From assembly GCF_048569485.1 (NCBI RefSeq), contig NC_134360.1, forward strand, positions 180,267,536-180,331,535: a stretch of DNA of 64,000 nucleotides, written 5' to 3'. The stretch comes from Anomaloglossus baeobatrachus. Taxonomy: Eukaryota; Chordata; Amphibia; Anura; Aromobatidae. A model generated the notes under the pieces. That model was not told the DNA's origin and searched no databases. It worked only from the letters and a program-made list of their open reading frames with translations. The position numbers and the translations under genes were made by a program. Shown here piece by piece: positions 43,432-57,084 of this stretch. Every line of letters begins with the position of its first letter. The first letter of the stretch is position 1.

Positions 43432-43765
43432 TTAGTGATGAGTGGATCATTTGGAATTGAATTCACCGACTTTGCCAAATTTTAGCAACTAGTTTGATTT
43501 GTGGTGTGCGATAGAGGAAATAAAAGGAGTTGGTCGATAGGCAGTGAGCTGTCTACGGCTGGAGAGGTGTGCAAAGAGTTTTAGTTTTTGGGGGGTTTGC
43601 GTTTTTTTATGGGTTTAAATGGTTTCTCAAAATAGTGATTGGGCATTTATTTTTATTTTATTTTTTTATGAGTCATGAATCAAATTGAATTTACATGGAA
43701 CAGTGAATTTCAGGAAATTTGAATCATATTCAATCCTCTGCAAATTGGTCTTCTCATTTCTAGAA
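43432..43765. repeat. Foldback repeat with degenerate inverted ends
   Basis: Left end TTAGTGATGAGTGGATC ... GAATTGAATTCACC pairs loosely with right end TTGAATCATATTCAATCC ... CTTCTCATTTCTAG. Weakly conserved and non-coding. Confidence 0.4.
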
Positions 43766-44144
43766 AACATGAATCTTTATGACCCGGGAGCATAAATTTA
43801 AATTAACGGGACACATAAGAAAAGTAGAAACTAGTCCAGAATCAGTGAAGCAGCAACAATTGGAGGAGATAATTTAAATTAAAAATTCTCATAAAATGTG
43901 GACCATCATGAATTAGTGCTTTACTTTTTACAAAGTACACAGAGACACAAGTCTTGACAACTTCCAAAAAACAATCCTGATGGAATTGATTCAAATTGAT
44001 GTATTTTGTCATCTCCCTGAATCTCAGGAGAATACATTTAATTTGTCACAATTAGTTTTTGTAACAAATTAAATTTACGGTAAGGACATTTTTTGCAAAC
44101 ATCGTTAAGAAGCTAATTGTTGCATACAAAGTAATATCCATATA
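43766..44144. other. Intergenic stretch, nothing recognised
   Basis: AT-rich sequence up to the edge of the 32-bp array. Confidence 0.5.
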
Positions 44145-47100
44145 CTGTTCACATTGTCCGCCCTTATATCCATGTATTGTTCACATTGTCCACCCTTATA
44201 TCCATGTACTGTTCACATTGTCCGCCCTTATATCCATGTACTCTTCACATTGTCCGCCCTTATATCCATGTACTCTTCACATTGTCCGCCCTTATATCCA
44301 TGCACTCATCACATTGTCCGCCCTTATATCCATGTATTGTTCACATTGTCCGCCCTTATATCCATGTACTGTTTACATTGTCTGCCTATATATCCATGTA
44401 CTGTTCACATTGATTGCCCTTATATCAATGCACTGTTCACATTGTCCGCCCTTATATCCATGTACTGTTCACATTGTTCGCCCTTATATCCATGTACTGT
44501 TTACATTGTCCACCTATATATCCATGTACTGTTCACATTGATCGCCCTTATATCCATGCACTGTTCACATTGTCCGCCCTTATATCCATGTACTGTTTAC
44601 ATTGTCCTCCCTTATATCCATGTACTGTTCACATTGTCCTCCCTTATATCCATGTACTGTTCACATTGTCCTCCCTTATATCCATGTACTGTTCACATTG
44701 TCCTCCCTTATATCCATGTACTGTTCACATTGTCCGCCTATATATCCATGTACTGTTCAAATTGTCCGTCCTTATATCCATGTACTGTTCACATTGTCCT
44801 CCCTTATATCCATGTACTGTTCACATTGTCCGCCTATATATCCATGTACTGTTCACATTGTCCGTCCTTATATCCATGTACTGTTCACATTGTCTGCTCT
44901 TATATCCATGTACTGTTCACATTGTCCGCCCTTATATCCATGTACTGTTTACATTGTCCTCCCTTATATCCATGCACTCTTCACATTGTCCGCCCTTATA
45001 TCCATGTATTGTTCACATTGTCCGCCCTTATATCCATGTACTGTTTACATTGTCTGCCTATATATCCATGTACTGTTCACATTGTCCGCCCTTATATCCA
45101 TGTATTGTTCACATTGTCCGCCCTTATATCCATGTACTCTTTACATTGTCTGCCCTTATATCCATGTACTGTTCACATTGATTGCCCTTATATCCATGCA
45201 CTGTTCACATTGTTCGCCCTTATATCCATGTACTGTTCACATTGTTCGCCCTTATATCCATGTACTGTTCACATTGTCCGCCCTTATATCCATGTACTGT
45301 TCACATTGATTGCCCTTATATCCATGCACTGTTCACATTGTTCGCCCTTATATCCATGTACTGTTCACATTGTTCGCCCTTATATCCATGCACTGTTCAC
45401 ATTGTCCGCCCTTATATCCATGTACTGTTCACATTGTCCTCCCTTATATCCATGTACTCTTCACATTGTCCGCCCTTATATCCATCCACTGTTCACATTG
45501 TCCGCCCTTATATCCATGTACTGTTCACATTGTTCGCCCTTATATCCATGTACTGTTTACATTGTCCACCTATATATCCATGTACTGTTCACATTGATCG
45601 CCCTTATATCCATGCACTGTTCACATTGTCCGCCCTTATATCCATGTACTGTTTACATTGTCCTCCCTTATATCCATGTACTGTTCACATTGTCCTCCCT
45701 TATATCCATGTACTGTTCACATTGTCCGCCTATATATCCATGTACTGTTCACATTGTCCGTCCTTATATCCATGTACTCTTCACATTGTCCGCCCTTATA
45801 TCCATGTACTGTTTACATTGTCCTCCATTATATCCATGTACTGTTCACATTGTCCGCCCTTATATCCATGTACTGTTCACATTGTCCGCCCTTATATCCA
45901 TGTACTGTTTACATTGTCCTCCCTCATATCCATGTACTGTTCACATTGTCCGCCCTTATATTCATGTACTGTTCACATTGTCTGCCCTTATATCCATGTA
46001 CTGTTTACATTGTCCTCCCTTATATCCATGTAATGGTCACATTGTCCTCCCTTATATCCATGTACTGTTCACATTGTCCGCCCTTATATTCATGTACTGT
46101 TCACATTGTCTGCCCTTATATCCATGTACTGTTTACATTGTCCTGCCTTATATCCATGTACTGGTCACATTGTCCTCCCTTATATCCATGTACTGGTCAC
46201 ATTGTCCGCCCTTATATCCATGTACTGTTCACATTGTCCGCCCTTATATCCATGTACTGTTCACATTGTCCGCCCTTATATCCATGTACTGTTCACATTG
46301 TCCGCCCTTATATCCATGTACTGTTTACATTGTCCTCCCTCATATCCATGTACTGTTCACATTGTCCGCCCTTATATTCATGTACTGTTCACATTGTCTG
46401 CCCTTATATCCATGTACTGGTCACATTGTCCTCCCTTATATCCATGTACTGTTCACATTGTCCGCCCTTATATTCATGTACTGTTCACATTGTCTGCCCT
46501 TATATCCATGTACTGTTTACATTGTCCTGCCTTATATCCATGTACTGGTCACATTGTCCTCCCTTATATCCATGTACTGTTCACATTGTCCGCCCTTATA
46601 TCCATGTACTGTTCACATTGTCCGCCCTTATATCCATGTACTGTTTACATTGTCCGCCCTTATATCCATGTACTGTTTACATTGTCCTCCCTCATATCCA
46701 TGTACTGTTCACATTGTCCGCCCTTATATCCACATACTGTTTACATTGTCCTCCCTTATATCCATGTACTGGTCACATTGTCCGCCCTTATATCCATGTA
46801 CTGTTTACATTGTCCTCCCTTATATCCATGTACTGGTCACATTGGCCGCCCTTATATCCATGTACTGTTTACATTGTCCTGCCTTATATCCATGTACTGT
46901 TCACATTGTCCGTCCTTATATCCATGTACTGGTCACATTGTCCGCCCTTATATCCATGTACTGTTCACATTGTCCGTCCTTATATCCACGTACTGTTTAC
47001 ATTGTCCGCCCTTATATCCATGTACTGGTCACATTGTCCTCCCTTATATCCATGTACTGGTCACATTGTCCGCCCTTATATCCACGTACTGTTTACATTG

Positions 47101-47271
47101 TCCGCCCTTATATCCATGTACTGTTTACATTGTCCTCCCTTATATCCATGTACTGTTTACATTGTCCTCCCTTATATCCATGTACTGGTCACATTGTCCG
47201 CTCTTATATCCATGTACTGTTCACATTGTCCGCCCCTATATCCATGTACTGGTCACATTGTCCGCCCTTAG
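44145..47271. repeat. 32-bp minisatellite, about 98 copies
   Basis: The unit is about CCATGTACTGTTCACATTGT plus CCGCCCTTATAT, spaced at exactly 32 bp. Variant units (TGTTTACATTGT, ATTGATCGCCC, CCTATATATCC, CACTGTTC, ACTGGTCAC) are non-randomly distributed, and a run of variants repeats after 1056 bp (33 units). All three + frames are open for long distances because the unit has no stop in this orientation. These frames are not genes. Confidence 0.97.
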
Positions 47272-49748
47272 ACACTATTCATGTGAAGTCTAGAAGATCT
47301 TACGTGTTGTCTTATCCATATTCTTTAGTAAATAAATTGTTTGCTGTCTCACTCTTGTATTTCTACAGTTGATCAGTTTCTAGAGATGTTTTGGAAAGCA
47401 ACAATTACTTACGGGATCTAAATATAGATGAGTGTGTGTATTCCTTGTAATGATCAATACATCATTTGGACGGACTCAGCTGGCATTTGGGGCCCTTAGT
47501 TTACCAATCACATCAGAAACCCTCTACTGCACACATGCCAACCCAATGCACCGCACTTTATCAATCACTTCTGTCTGCATCGGCGGGGTCCCCTGGCAGC
47601 ACTGATTACACAAACACAAGGCTAGTTCTTATATTTATTTCACGTGCAGTGTTACATAGAGCATATATCATGTTAGCCAGATAGATCCAAAGAGAAATAT
47701 TAATTCATAGGCAGTACATGCAACACATCACCATCACATTCCGCCAGGAGACAGCAGAGATAGAGTTAACTCCAGTAGTATAACTGCTGCACTTCAATAT
47801 TAGCTATATTTAGATTATTTGGGGGGTATATTTGCCAATAAATGTTATTCAGTGTTCATTGATGTATCTCAGTTGTGTTATGTCATACATTAGAAAACTA
47901 TTGATTTTTTTTTTTTGTTTATCCAATTTTGGATATTTAGGGCATATCAAAGCATGTTTACAACAACCATAAAGGTGAATGGAGCGAACCGCGCATGCGC
48001 AGCCACCCCTTAATTCTCAGTGGGACAAGTCAGGGCTCTGTTCTCAAGATGTTTACAGGTCTGAGGTGTGCCTCACGTCTATCAAAGAAGTAAAAAGGAA
48101 CCACAGCACTCCAATGTAAAAGATGGTTTCAAAAGAGCACTTCTATATCTTTCCATCAAATGCAACGTTTCGACTCACATTGGAGTCTTCCCCTGCATTT
48201 ATCAGACATTTATTGATCCTGTGGTTTCAAATGTCCAAGATTGGAAGAGACTTTTATTGAGGACACTTCAACGTGGCACATATTATAAGGGAGGATGCCC
48301 CAGTCATGCAACATCTGATGGAGCAAGCTAAGATGTCGCTTTCCTTTCTGATTCCTTATGTCTAAAACTGTAGGATATCAGTGGTGTCTGGAGGTACACT
48401 ACGGCACCATACAATTCGACCCATAATACAGCCATATGCATGAGCCCTAACTAAAATTACAAATGTGATAATAGATGACTTATATCAGGCCTCACCAAGG
48501 AATAGGATTTGGAAAGCCAAGGACGACACCTAGACATGGCATTGTTTACTGGAGTGACAACTATAGGCTGTGTACTGAACAATGGGCGGGTGGGCCAGAT
48601 AGTGTTTTTTGGATTCTCAGTAATTACCTAGTAACAGGAAAACATAACATGACTTTGGTTCATCGATGTCCTTCTCATTCCTCTCCGAGGCCTTTTTAGG
48701 TATGCTTACACAGAGATATTTTGAGGGGAACATTTTGTTATCCAGGAAATAACCTGGCAAAGTTTCTAACCAAGAAGTGAGGCTTCAGAGAGGAAACATG
48801 CTCGACTCTGGCTATTACAATACGTGACTGCAGTGTTTATAAGCTCCGAGTTGTATCCAAGTACCTCAGAAGGACACACGCATCAACTTGTATAATAATT
48901 TGAGCGTGTATCTGCACCCAAATGATAAAGGGAGACTGTGCATGATAGACTATAATGATCTAGGCTGGTTCCCTCTGGTCCCCGGAGTGCGGGTGCCCTA
49001 ACATTTTACTGCTGGCGCCTAATTTTAGATATTTATTATCATGGATCTGTTAGCGCATCTCTTCCCTGGTTACTAAACAAACAGGCCCGGCTCTTAAATC
49101 ATCACTTCAAAATGTCAAGTGTTGTATGTGGCCCCTATGACTCCCAATGTGCGTAATATCAGAAGTCTATGAAGTGATTTACAGAGGGAGAGACAAACAC
49201 CAGTGACTGGAAATTTTTCCTGCTGCCTGAATTAGCCTGGAGATGGATTGAATATATTAAATAGACTTTGATATACGGTCATGCTCATCCGATCTAATGT
49301 ATATATTCCATGGTAACGGGTGAAGGCCGTACATATTCATTAGCTCCAACTTGTCAGGCGTGTATAGATCCATTAATATTGCCATATAACACATTTAAAA
49401 ATGGCCCATTTAGATAGTCACAAAATATGAATGGTTCTGAAATGCCCGTGTAGGAGGTCAACATAATGCCCGGCTTTACTTTTTTTTAGCATTGATAGCA
49501 TTTATTCTCCATATTGATGTGCAGCTAGTGATCTCGTTTACATATATTAGAGGTCATCGTCTCTGTCAGTCTTGGTGGTCTAATCGATGAAGTCCTTACA
49601 GGAAAAGGTTAAGCAAAGCGATAGAGCTGCTGTGATATATTTTGTAGGAGACACCGTCTCTCCTCCATTGCTTTCTCTGTAAGTCCCTGTACCAGTAGAA
49701 AAAAAATCAGTGTCCTGCTACTGAATATTCCCACCGGTAAGTAATGCA
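47272..49748. other. Intergenic stretch, no gene recognised
   Basis: Unique-looking sequence. At 48161-48196 (- strand) is a copy of the recurring motif: GGGGAA, stem GACTC/GAGTC with loop CAATGT, then GAAACGTTGC. Confidence 0.5.
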
Positions 49749-50458
49749 AATTCTGGGTGCATATTAGTGATTCCTGCCTAACAAACCCTGTATACACTAG
49801 CATAGATAAAGAGATCTTTAGAAAAAGTATTTCTAAAGATCCTTTATGATATGCTAATGAGGCCAGCGACTAGTCGCAAGGGCATTAGTTCCCTTGGCTA
49901 GTCGGCCCCGTTAGCATGTCAGCACGCTCCTGTGGGCGTACTAATATGCAAATGAATGCGCAACGACGCTGCACATACTTCACTGTTGATGGCGACCGGC
50001 GGAGGATGAATGCACACTGCGCATGATCCGGAGTCCCCGGGACTTCCGGTTATGCGCACTATACCTTACCAAAGCCAGGAAGCTTACACCTGGCATCAAT
50101 TTAGTGCACATGATCGGAAGTCCCGGGGACTCCAGATCATGCACAGTGCGCACCCATCCTCCGCTGGCCGCTATCAAGATTGAGGTATGTGCGGCGTCAC
50201 TGCGCATTCATTAGCATGTTAGTATGCCTACAGGGGTGTGCTGACATGCTAAGGGGCCGAATAGCCAAGTGAAGTAACACCATGGCGACTAGTCGCTGGC
50301 CTCATTAGCATATGATAAAAGATCTTTAGAAATACATTTTCTAAAGATCACTTTATCTATGCTACTAGATACAGGACAGTTAAGCAGGAATTACAAATAT
50401 TCACCCAGATCTGTTCGTGGTTCTAGGTGTATATTGGACCTGACAGGTTCCCTTTAAT
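49749..50458. repeat. Foldback element with GGGAACCTGTCA-type end
   Basis: Long inverted arms: AGCATAGATAAAGAGATCTTT ... TATGCTAATGAGGCCAGCGA at the left, and TCGCTGGCCTCATTAGCATA ... AAAGATCACTTTATCTATGC at the right. The right end is TGACAGGTTCCCTTTAA; the left end is incomplete. The centre has a second inverted pair around GGAGTCCCCGGGACTTCC. It is non-coding. Confidence 0.75.
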
Positions 50459-52152
50459 TCTCAGGACCCTTGGAGAGCCAAAAGAGGGAAATACTCCTTT
50501 AAAAGTCTATGAGGCTTCATATTCACGAAAACAACACATGTCATCCAAAGAAATGGAAGGGTGTATGTAAAATATCCCAACATTTTGTGCATACAACACC
50601 AATGTGGACCTTTGTGTCTCTATGCTTCCAGACTACAAAGAAACCCTGTGAGTAAGTCAACTAAGCCTTAAACCCTACTTAGCATGTAGCCTACTAATAT
50701 TCCGGTACATCACCAGCTCTTAGCTTGCAATGCATAGTAATATTTTTCTTCAATGGCTGAACGGACAGGTGTCTCATGTTGACTGACGTGAGAGTAATCC
50801 TGTTGGTGTTCAGCCATTTCCATAGATCAACCATCATAAATCTCTTATTACTAGGCTTCTTGTGTAGCGTGATAGTCCATTGGACAAATAATACAAAGGT
50901 CACCCAATAAAAAGTGTTTTACTCATTTTTTTGTAATTTTTTTTTTGTTGTGTATGGTACAGGAACCCGAGTCATCAGATATCGATATCTGATATCTATG
51001 ACAACTTGCACAAAATATTACATTGTCACTTCTCATTGTCCCACAAAGCAAGAATACAGCATGGAAAATATAGTAAACGTAAATCAGATAGAAGCACATT
51101 GTCTCAATTTGCAGGTTATTGAGCTGTGCAGAAGTCCCATAAAATGATTCCAAGCAAAAGCATTAACATATTGGTTATATGTTCTGTTATTGCCAAGGTG
51201 TCCTGCTTTATATCATAAGTAACTGATTAGCTCCAATTGTCATTTCATCTATTGGACTATGAACCTTTATTAGGGAAGACCCAGTTTATATATAATTGTT
51301 ATATGCTTTGTTAACTTGTATTCATTTATTAAATCTTATTGTTCTAATTGTTAGTTTGTATCTGGTTATAAAATATCAGAATTGAAACTGTTACAGATTC
51401 CCTGAATAACTTCACATGTGGGTTTTCTGCATATTTTCGCTCTAGTTTTATTAGCCCTTCAATGTATTTTATTAGTCCTGCTGTCATTTTTGGAAAGTTC
51501 CCTAGAAATAAAGCCTGTGTAGTTGTACACCAAATACAATTTTTTGCTGGGCACGTGAGCTGAGATTGCAAAAATCTCATAAGGAAGAAGTAAATTAAAT
51601 TCAACAAAGGTACAATACTAATTTGATTGACGTAGATGAAGACTACAATATCATCCACAGGCAGCTTGAGCGGAAGAAACCAAAACTCATTCAATGTGTT
51701 TGCCTCTGTAAGAGCAAATTAAACAATATTAGTCTGTGCATACACCTGTCTTGATCTGGATTGGCGCATGCGTACATCAAAATGGTCTACTCTGCCCTGA
51801 CATTGCAAACACTTTATGCATGATCTGATGCCAAGCAACAGACCAGAGATGGGATTAGCAATGATTTACCAGGACACTCGGTCTGGATATGCTTACAAGA
51901 CACGTGAATCTTTATTTCCATGTACCTCAAGAGATTGAGAAATTATAGGGTATGTGGCACTACAAAATGACTGTCCAAACAAAGCACAGTCGTTAGGTGC
52001 ACTCTTGGCATTGCCCCACAGTTCAGTCTACTTTCCCACCTACTTATTTTGCATTTATCTCTCCCCCACTTCCTCAATTAACAGCTCTGGTTTTACAGGT
52101 GGAAGAGGAGGGTGAAGATAGTTGGAAACCAAATCAATGGTGTACTGAATTG
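50459..52152. other. Intergenic stretch, nothing recognised
   Basis: No exon, RNA gene or repeat boundary was identified. Confidence 0.5.
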
Positions 52153-52640
52153 CTTGGTCATGTCAAGGGTGTACTTACTGGTTATGCTTAGTCATGTCAA
52201 GGGTGCACTTACTGGCTGTGCTTGGCCACATCAAGGGTGCACTTACTGGCTGTGCTTCGCCACATCAAGGGTGCACTTTCTGGCTGTGCTTGGCCACATC
52301 AAGGGTGCACTTACTGGGTGTGCTTGGTCATGTCAAGGGTACACTTACTGGCTGTGAGCGGTCATGACAAGGGTACACTTACAGGCTGTGCTTTTTCATG
52401 TTAAGGGTACACTTACTGGCTGTGCTTGATCATGTCAAGGGTACACTTAAAGGCTGTGCTTGGTCATGTCAAGGGTGCACTTATTGGCTGTGCTCGGTCA
52501 TGTTAAGGGTACACTTACTGGCTGTGCTTGGTCATGTCAAATGTACACTTACTGACTGTGCTCGGTCATGTCAAGGGTGCAGTTACTAGCTGTGCTTGGC
52601 CACATCAAGAGTGCAATTACTGGCTCTGCTTGGTTTGAAC
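52153..52640. repeat. 34-bp minisatellite, about 14 copies
   Basis: The unit contains TTGGTCATGTCAAGGGTGCA and CTTACTGGCTGTGC at 34-bp spacing. TCATGTC alternates with CCACATC between units. Confidence 0.92.
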
Positions 52641-53589
52641 AGTCATTTTGTGCTGAAAGATTCACTTTAAAGTCACAAATGGCAGCAGAAATGGTTTGAG
52701 GGGATCAGTCCTGTTAACAGTCCCCTTGTCAATAGTTGTTGACTATAAGAAATGGAGACAGACATTTTTAGCCTTGACCAATATTTACCTGATTGCAGCC
52801 TGTGTGTTTGTTCACTAAGAGCTAGTGGTACCACTGATCAACACAGAAAGTGACTAGCTACATAGTACACAAGTGATTGATACTCTTATGTGACAAAAAT
52901 TCATGATTGCCTTTATGTGACATTATTTTTATACATTTTATTTAAGAAAAACTCATAAAGCAAAGACAAACAATGCACCTCCACATTCTGGTCCAGTCCT
53001 AGCAGAGAACTCTTACAACATCTAAAGGGAATGTATGCATTTGCTTTTTCCCACCTCTACAGGATGACAATCTGAGAAGTATTTCAATAGTTTCCATATA
53101 AAGTACTGTGTAAAACAATTATTCAGCCCATGTGCCTGCCTTACAGAAAGGATCCCTCAATGTACGAGCTGTTCTCTGTGTAAACCCAGGTTTAACACTT
53201 GACAGGCCATAGTACATTTGTGTTCCATGATTCAGGAGATGACACTATGTATGGAGCGAGCCACTCTGACCAATCACATTCCTGGCAGCACAGAGATATA
53301 GCCGCCGATCGGAAAATGTCCGGATTGTCTCAGGTTATTGGAATGAACTCTGGTCTTACGCCTCTACAGGGAAAGAACTGTTTAATTTACCATTAGGTCT
53401 ACCAAATTTTATCTTATCCTTATAGGGCCTAATTGTTTATATTCGCACATCAACTTAGGGACATGTTCTGCTAACACTCAGGGCTATTAGGTCATATTGT
53501 GTTTTTTATTTTTTATTTATTTACTTACTTGCATCATCTATGAATTATTTCTTTGCAAAAGAGTGAAAAAGAGTTCTTTAGGCAATATT
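52641..53589. other. Intergenic stretch, nothing recognised
   Basis: Non-repetitive by eye; no exon or RNA gene seen. It may include distal RGS5 3' UTR. Confidence 0.45.
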
Positions 53590-54826
53590 TTTATTATTAT
53601 TTTCTTTAATTTGTATATTACAGTCCCAAAGGTACAATATGTATACTGACCCACCTGGAGTGGCCATCCCTCTAGCCCCATTTACATTCCCTGGAACTTT
53701 CAGTGCCACCTTATCACATAAGGCCCCTTTATCCCCTAAGTCCGCACACCATTACACCTCATCTCCATATGAAATATTTTAGGTCATCCTGTACTTTTGA
53801 AACTCCCCACTTGTTATCATACCTCTCTGTAAGCTTTTCACCCCATTCCCAGAACCTTACAACATGTCTGCTTCACAAATACCTATCCAGGGCCTTGGAA
53901 TCCCATCCTAAGGGCCCTGTTTGGGTAAGTACTGCCTTCTGAAAGTAACGTACTGTGACGGTCTCTGCAGGCCCCTAGGACGTGCACATGCATTGTAAAT
54001 GTGCTTTTTGGAAAGTGTTGAATTAACAGATCTATTTCAATTAATGGAATGTTATAGAAATTCATTACTGTGGATTTTAGTGTTAGGAAACTTGAAGTGT
54101 TCCTCATGGACAGAAATTAGTAGGGAATGTGCCTATGTATATCAAATAGGTTACTTTTAATGGCATCCAGCTGCCATCAGAACTTCCGTTCCTCCTTCTT
54201 TCGTAGAGGTCTACACAGGAGCTCTTTGAGATGTCTTTTAGGTGTAGACACCATGAATCATGATCAGCATGAAGAGGGCATTCATCGGGAACACTCTGTC
54301 TCCTATGCTGGTCATGGTGTTGATGAGTTTAGCGTTAACCTTGGCTCTAATCCAATAGTTATTTTGTGATCATTTTTAGTCGGATGATATATATAAGGTG
54401 CTGCTCTGACTAAAAATAACCCCTTCCACTGGATGCATTATAATATAGCTTTTTTTACTAACTCTACATGTTGTGCAAACTTTGCTCTCAACTTCATGTG
54501 AGACATTGGGGCAATAGATGTAACAGACCAAATATCTTATATGTTGCTAAACAGCATTCGTCTATGGATAGTCCTCTACAACTACTCACATTATCCAAAA
54601 CTTGTTAAATGAATTACATGGGAAAATATTTTATCACTTTTGTGTACTATTTCTAACTTGCAGAAGTACAGAATCAGTATAGTCTGTAAAACAATGGACA
54701 GATTGGCAACAACAGTCAAATTGAAAGGGCCAATTAGAAAAAGCAACAGGTGAAACAACGGACCAGCAAACCGGGGGATGAAACCCAAGGTATGCTGGGA
54801 GTGCACTGCACAGCTCGAATACACTG
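53590..54826 (-). other. RGS5: Putative RGS5 3' untranslated region
   Basis: This is sequence downstream of the RGS5 stop on the - strand. The first AATAAA signal met on that strand is near 53590-53595 (TTTATT on the + strand), with others at about 53505-53517. RGS5 has a long 3' UTR in mammals. The extent given is an inference. Confidence 0.4.
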
Positions 54827-54988
54827 CTACTTCACTAACTCCTGGTAGATCTCTGAGCGGATGAATCTGGGCAGTGAGTCCTTCTCCATTAGGGCAAAGA
54901 TCTTCTTCTGGGCCAGGTCAAAGCTTGTGGATGATGGTTCCACCAGGTTCTTTACGGTCACGGCTTTGGTGAAGTGGTCAATGTTAAC
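54827..54988 (-). CDS. RGS5: RGS5 terminal coding exon with stop codon
   Basis: On the - strand the acceptor TTATTTTGACAG precedes GTTAACATTGACC. The exon encodes 53 residues and ends with TAG. It opens [18 protein letters not shown] and closes [20 protein letters not shown]. Human RGS5 ends [20 protein letters not shown], so the paralogue is clear. RGS4, RGS8 and RGS16 have longer C-terminal tails, whereas RGS5 stops directly after the RGS box, as here. The product is a GTPase activator for Gi/Gq alpha, known from vascular mural cells. The 167-nt upstream exon was not found between here and 64000, so this intron is at least 9 kb. Confidence 0.95.
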   Translation of the reverse strand, partial: VNIDHFTKAVTVKNLVEPSSTSFDLAQKKIFALMEKDSLPRFIRSEIYQELVK

Positions 54989-55383
54989 CTGTCAAAATAA
55001 TGAATAAAATTATGAGAACTGTGTCCTGAGAGTATACTTTTATGTGTAAATTTCAGTAATTTGCATTTCTAAAACACATTAGGCATTGTACACCTTGGCA
55101 TCAAAACCAGGAACTAAGAAATAGCAAAATAGGTTTAAAGTCGACCTGTCACCAGATTTTACAATACAAGACCTGATAAGGCTGGTGTATTTTACTTGTC
55201 AGAATAGTTGTCTAATCCTGGTATTAAAAAGAGCATTTTAGCCAAGAGTCCTGGGCTTCATTAGCATGGTACACTAGTCTTAATGAGAGGCGTCCACCAT
55301 GAATAAGATGCACCAAATTCAGTAAGAGGCACACGCAACCTAAATAAGTTACCCAAGACTTTTCTATATTTTTTTTATGTGGC
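54989..55383 (-). other. RGS5 intron, first part
   Basis: Non-coding. AAAGTCGACCTGTCACCAGA at about 55137 resembles the AAAGGGAACCTGTCA termini of frog foldback elements, but no matching opposite end was identified. Confidence 0.5.
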
Positions 55384-55977
55384 TAAGAACTTATAGGCAG
55401 TAGTTGGTAACTAGCTGCCTGTTCTGCCCGACGCCAATCTTTGTCACAGGCCGCGCCTGCCATCAATTCTGATGCTTCATTTAACCTCAAGTCATGTAAC
55501 AATTCTTCCTCTTCTGGTCTGCTCTGTTGACTGGGTGTCTCTGCCAATGTCATGATGATTGATAGCCAGCTCCCCATTTCCTAACTTATAGGCAGTAGTT
55601 GCTACCTACATGCCTTTTTTTTGCCTAATGCCGATCTCTGTCACAGACAGCTCCTGTCATTAATCCTGCTGCTTCATTTGACCTCACGTCACGGAACAGC
55701 TCTTCCTCTTCCGGTCTACTCTGTTGTTTGGGTGTCTCTGCCAATGTCATGATGATTGATAGCTGGCTCCCCATTTCCTAACTTATTGGCAGTAGTTGCT
55801 AACTACTTGCCTGTTCTGCCCGACGCTGATCTCAGTCACAGACCGCTCCTGAGATCAATTCTGCTGCTTCATTTGACCTGACATCCCGGAACAGCTATTC
55901 CTCTTCCAGTCTACTCTGTTGACTGGGTATTTCTGCCAGGGTCATGATGATCAATAGCCAGTTCCTCATTGCCTAAT
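55384..55977. repeat. About 196-bp tandem repeat, 3 copies
   Basis: Units start at about 55391, 55586 and 55783 with CTTATAGGCAGTAGTTG and contain CTTCCTCTTC and TGTCATGATGATTGATAGCC. They are about 85-90% alike. Confidence 0.9.
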
Positions 55978-57084
55978 TGTGGGGAGCTGATTGTCAATCA
56001 GCATGATATCCGCAGGAACATTCCATCAACAGAACAAAGCAGAAAAGATGAAGCTGCCCTGTTGACATGTCATCATTGAAAGCTGAAGAACCACCAGCAG
56101 GAGATCACTCTGAGACATCAGAGATTGGCACCGGACAGAACAGGCAGATCGATAGCAACCATAAGAAAATAAATACAAAAGCCCGGATAACTCCTTCAAT
56201 GAACTTAGTGCCTTTTAGTGGTGTGTGTGCCTTGACATAGCACACGTGAAATGTTACTCCAGTCATTCAAATATGGGCCAAAGGGGCAGTACCTGGCCGT
56301 GGCCACTATACAGTTAACTGGGCTGTGCAACTGATCACATCTGTCCACCGCCGGCACCAAGAACAACAGCTGATCAGTGGGGGTGCCATCAATGTAAAAG
56401 TATTAGACAATCCCTTTAAGGCTGTGTGCAATTATGCACTGTGAGAACTCTAAGTTTTGTAATGTAGTGGATTTATCTTTTAGTTTTATTAAAATCCCAG
56501 ATTATACTAGTGAAATCATGCTAATTATAAAATCGTCTCTGCTACACCACACAGACGAACTGTACAAACATTCCTGTTTATTACTTTTACGCTCATAGGT
56601 TATAGGGATACATTACTTAAGAGTAATCCTGAAAGAAATCCATGTTACATTTTATGCCTGCATATTAAAGATTAAGAACAGGAATGGGATTGGTGTAAAC
56701 AAGTCATATTTTTATGGCCAATCTTTACCGTTTTCATGGTAACTGGGGCAAGTGTCATATTCTTTGTATGCATTTTATTATCCTTGGGGAGGGAATAGAC
56801 TGGAAATAATGTGTATCTGTAATATTTTCCCACAAGAAGATTCCTATTTTTCATGAGGAGCACAGCTCTGGAGATTTTCTGCCGAATATTCAGGAAATGT
56901 ATAAACACTAATTGTGAAGGTTATGGTTACTAGCGGAATGATTGGAATTATCCCCAGAAGCGATCTGTACCTCAAACCGGGAAACTAGGGGAATTTCTAT
57001 AGCCGCAGTTTCATCCCATTTCATTTTCCAGAAGATGTTCAGTGCTGGAGAGAAGAAGCGGATTTACCGCCAATGAGGAAAATT
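55978..57084. other. RGS5 intron stretch, nothing recognised
   Basis: No exon with an RGS box and no RNA gene found on either strand. Confidence 0.5.

Noticed and set aside
44145-47271. CRISPR-like regular repeat array
   Set aside because: There are no spacers; units are directly adjacent, and this is vertebrate DNA.
44154-47372. A 1072-residue open frame of Tyr/Cys/His-rich repeats
   Set aside because: It is the translation of a 32-bp minisatellite. All three frames are equally open, with the same 32-residue period, so there is no sign of coding selection.
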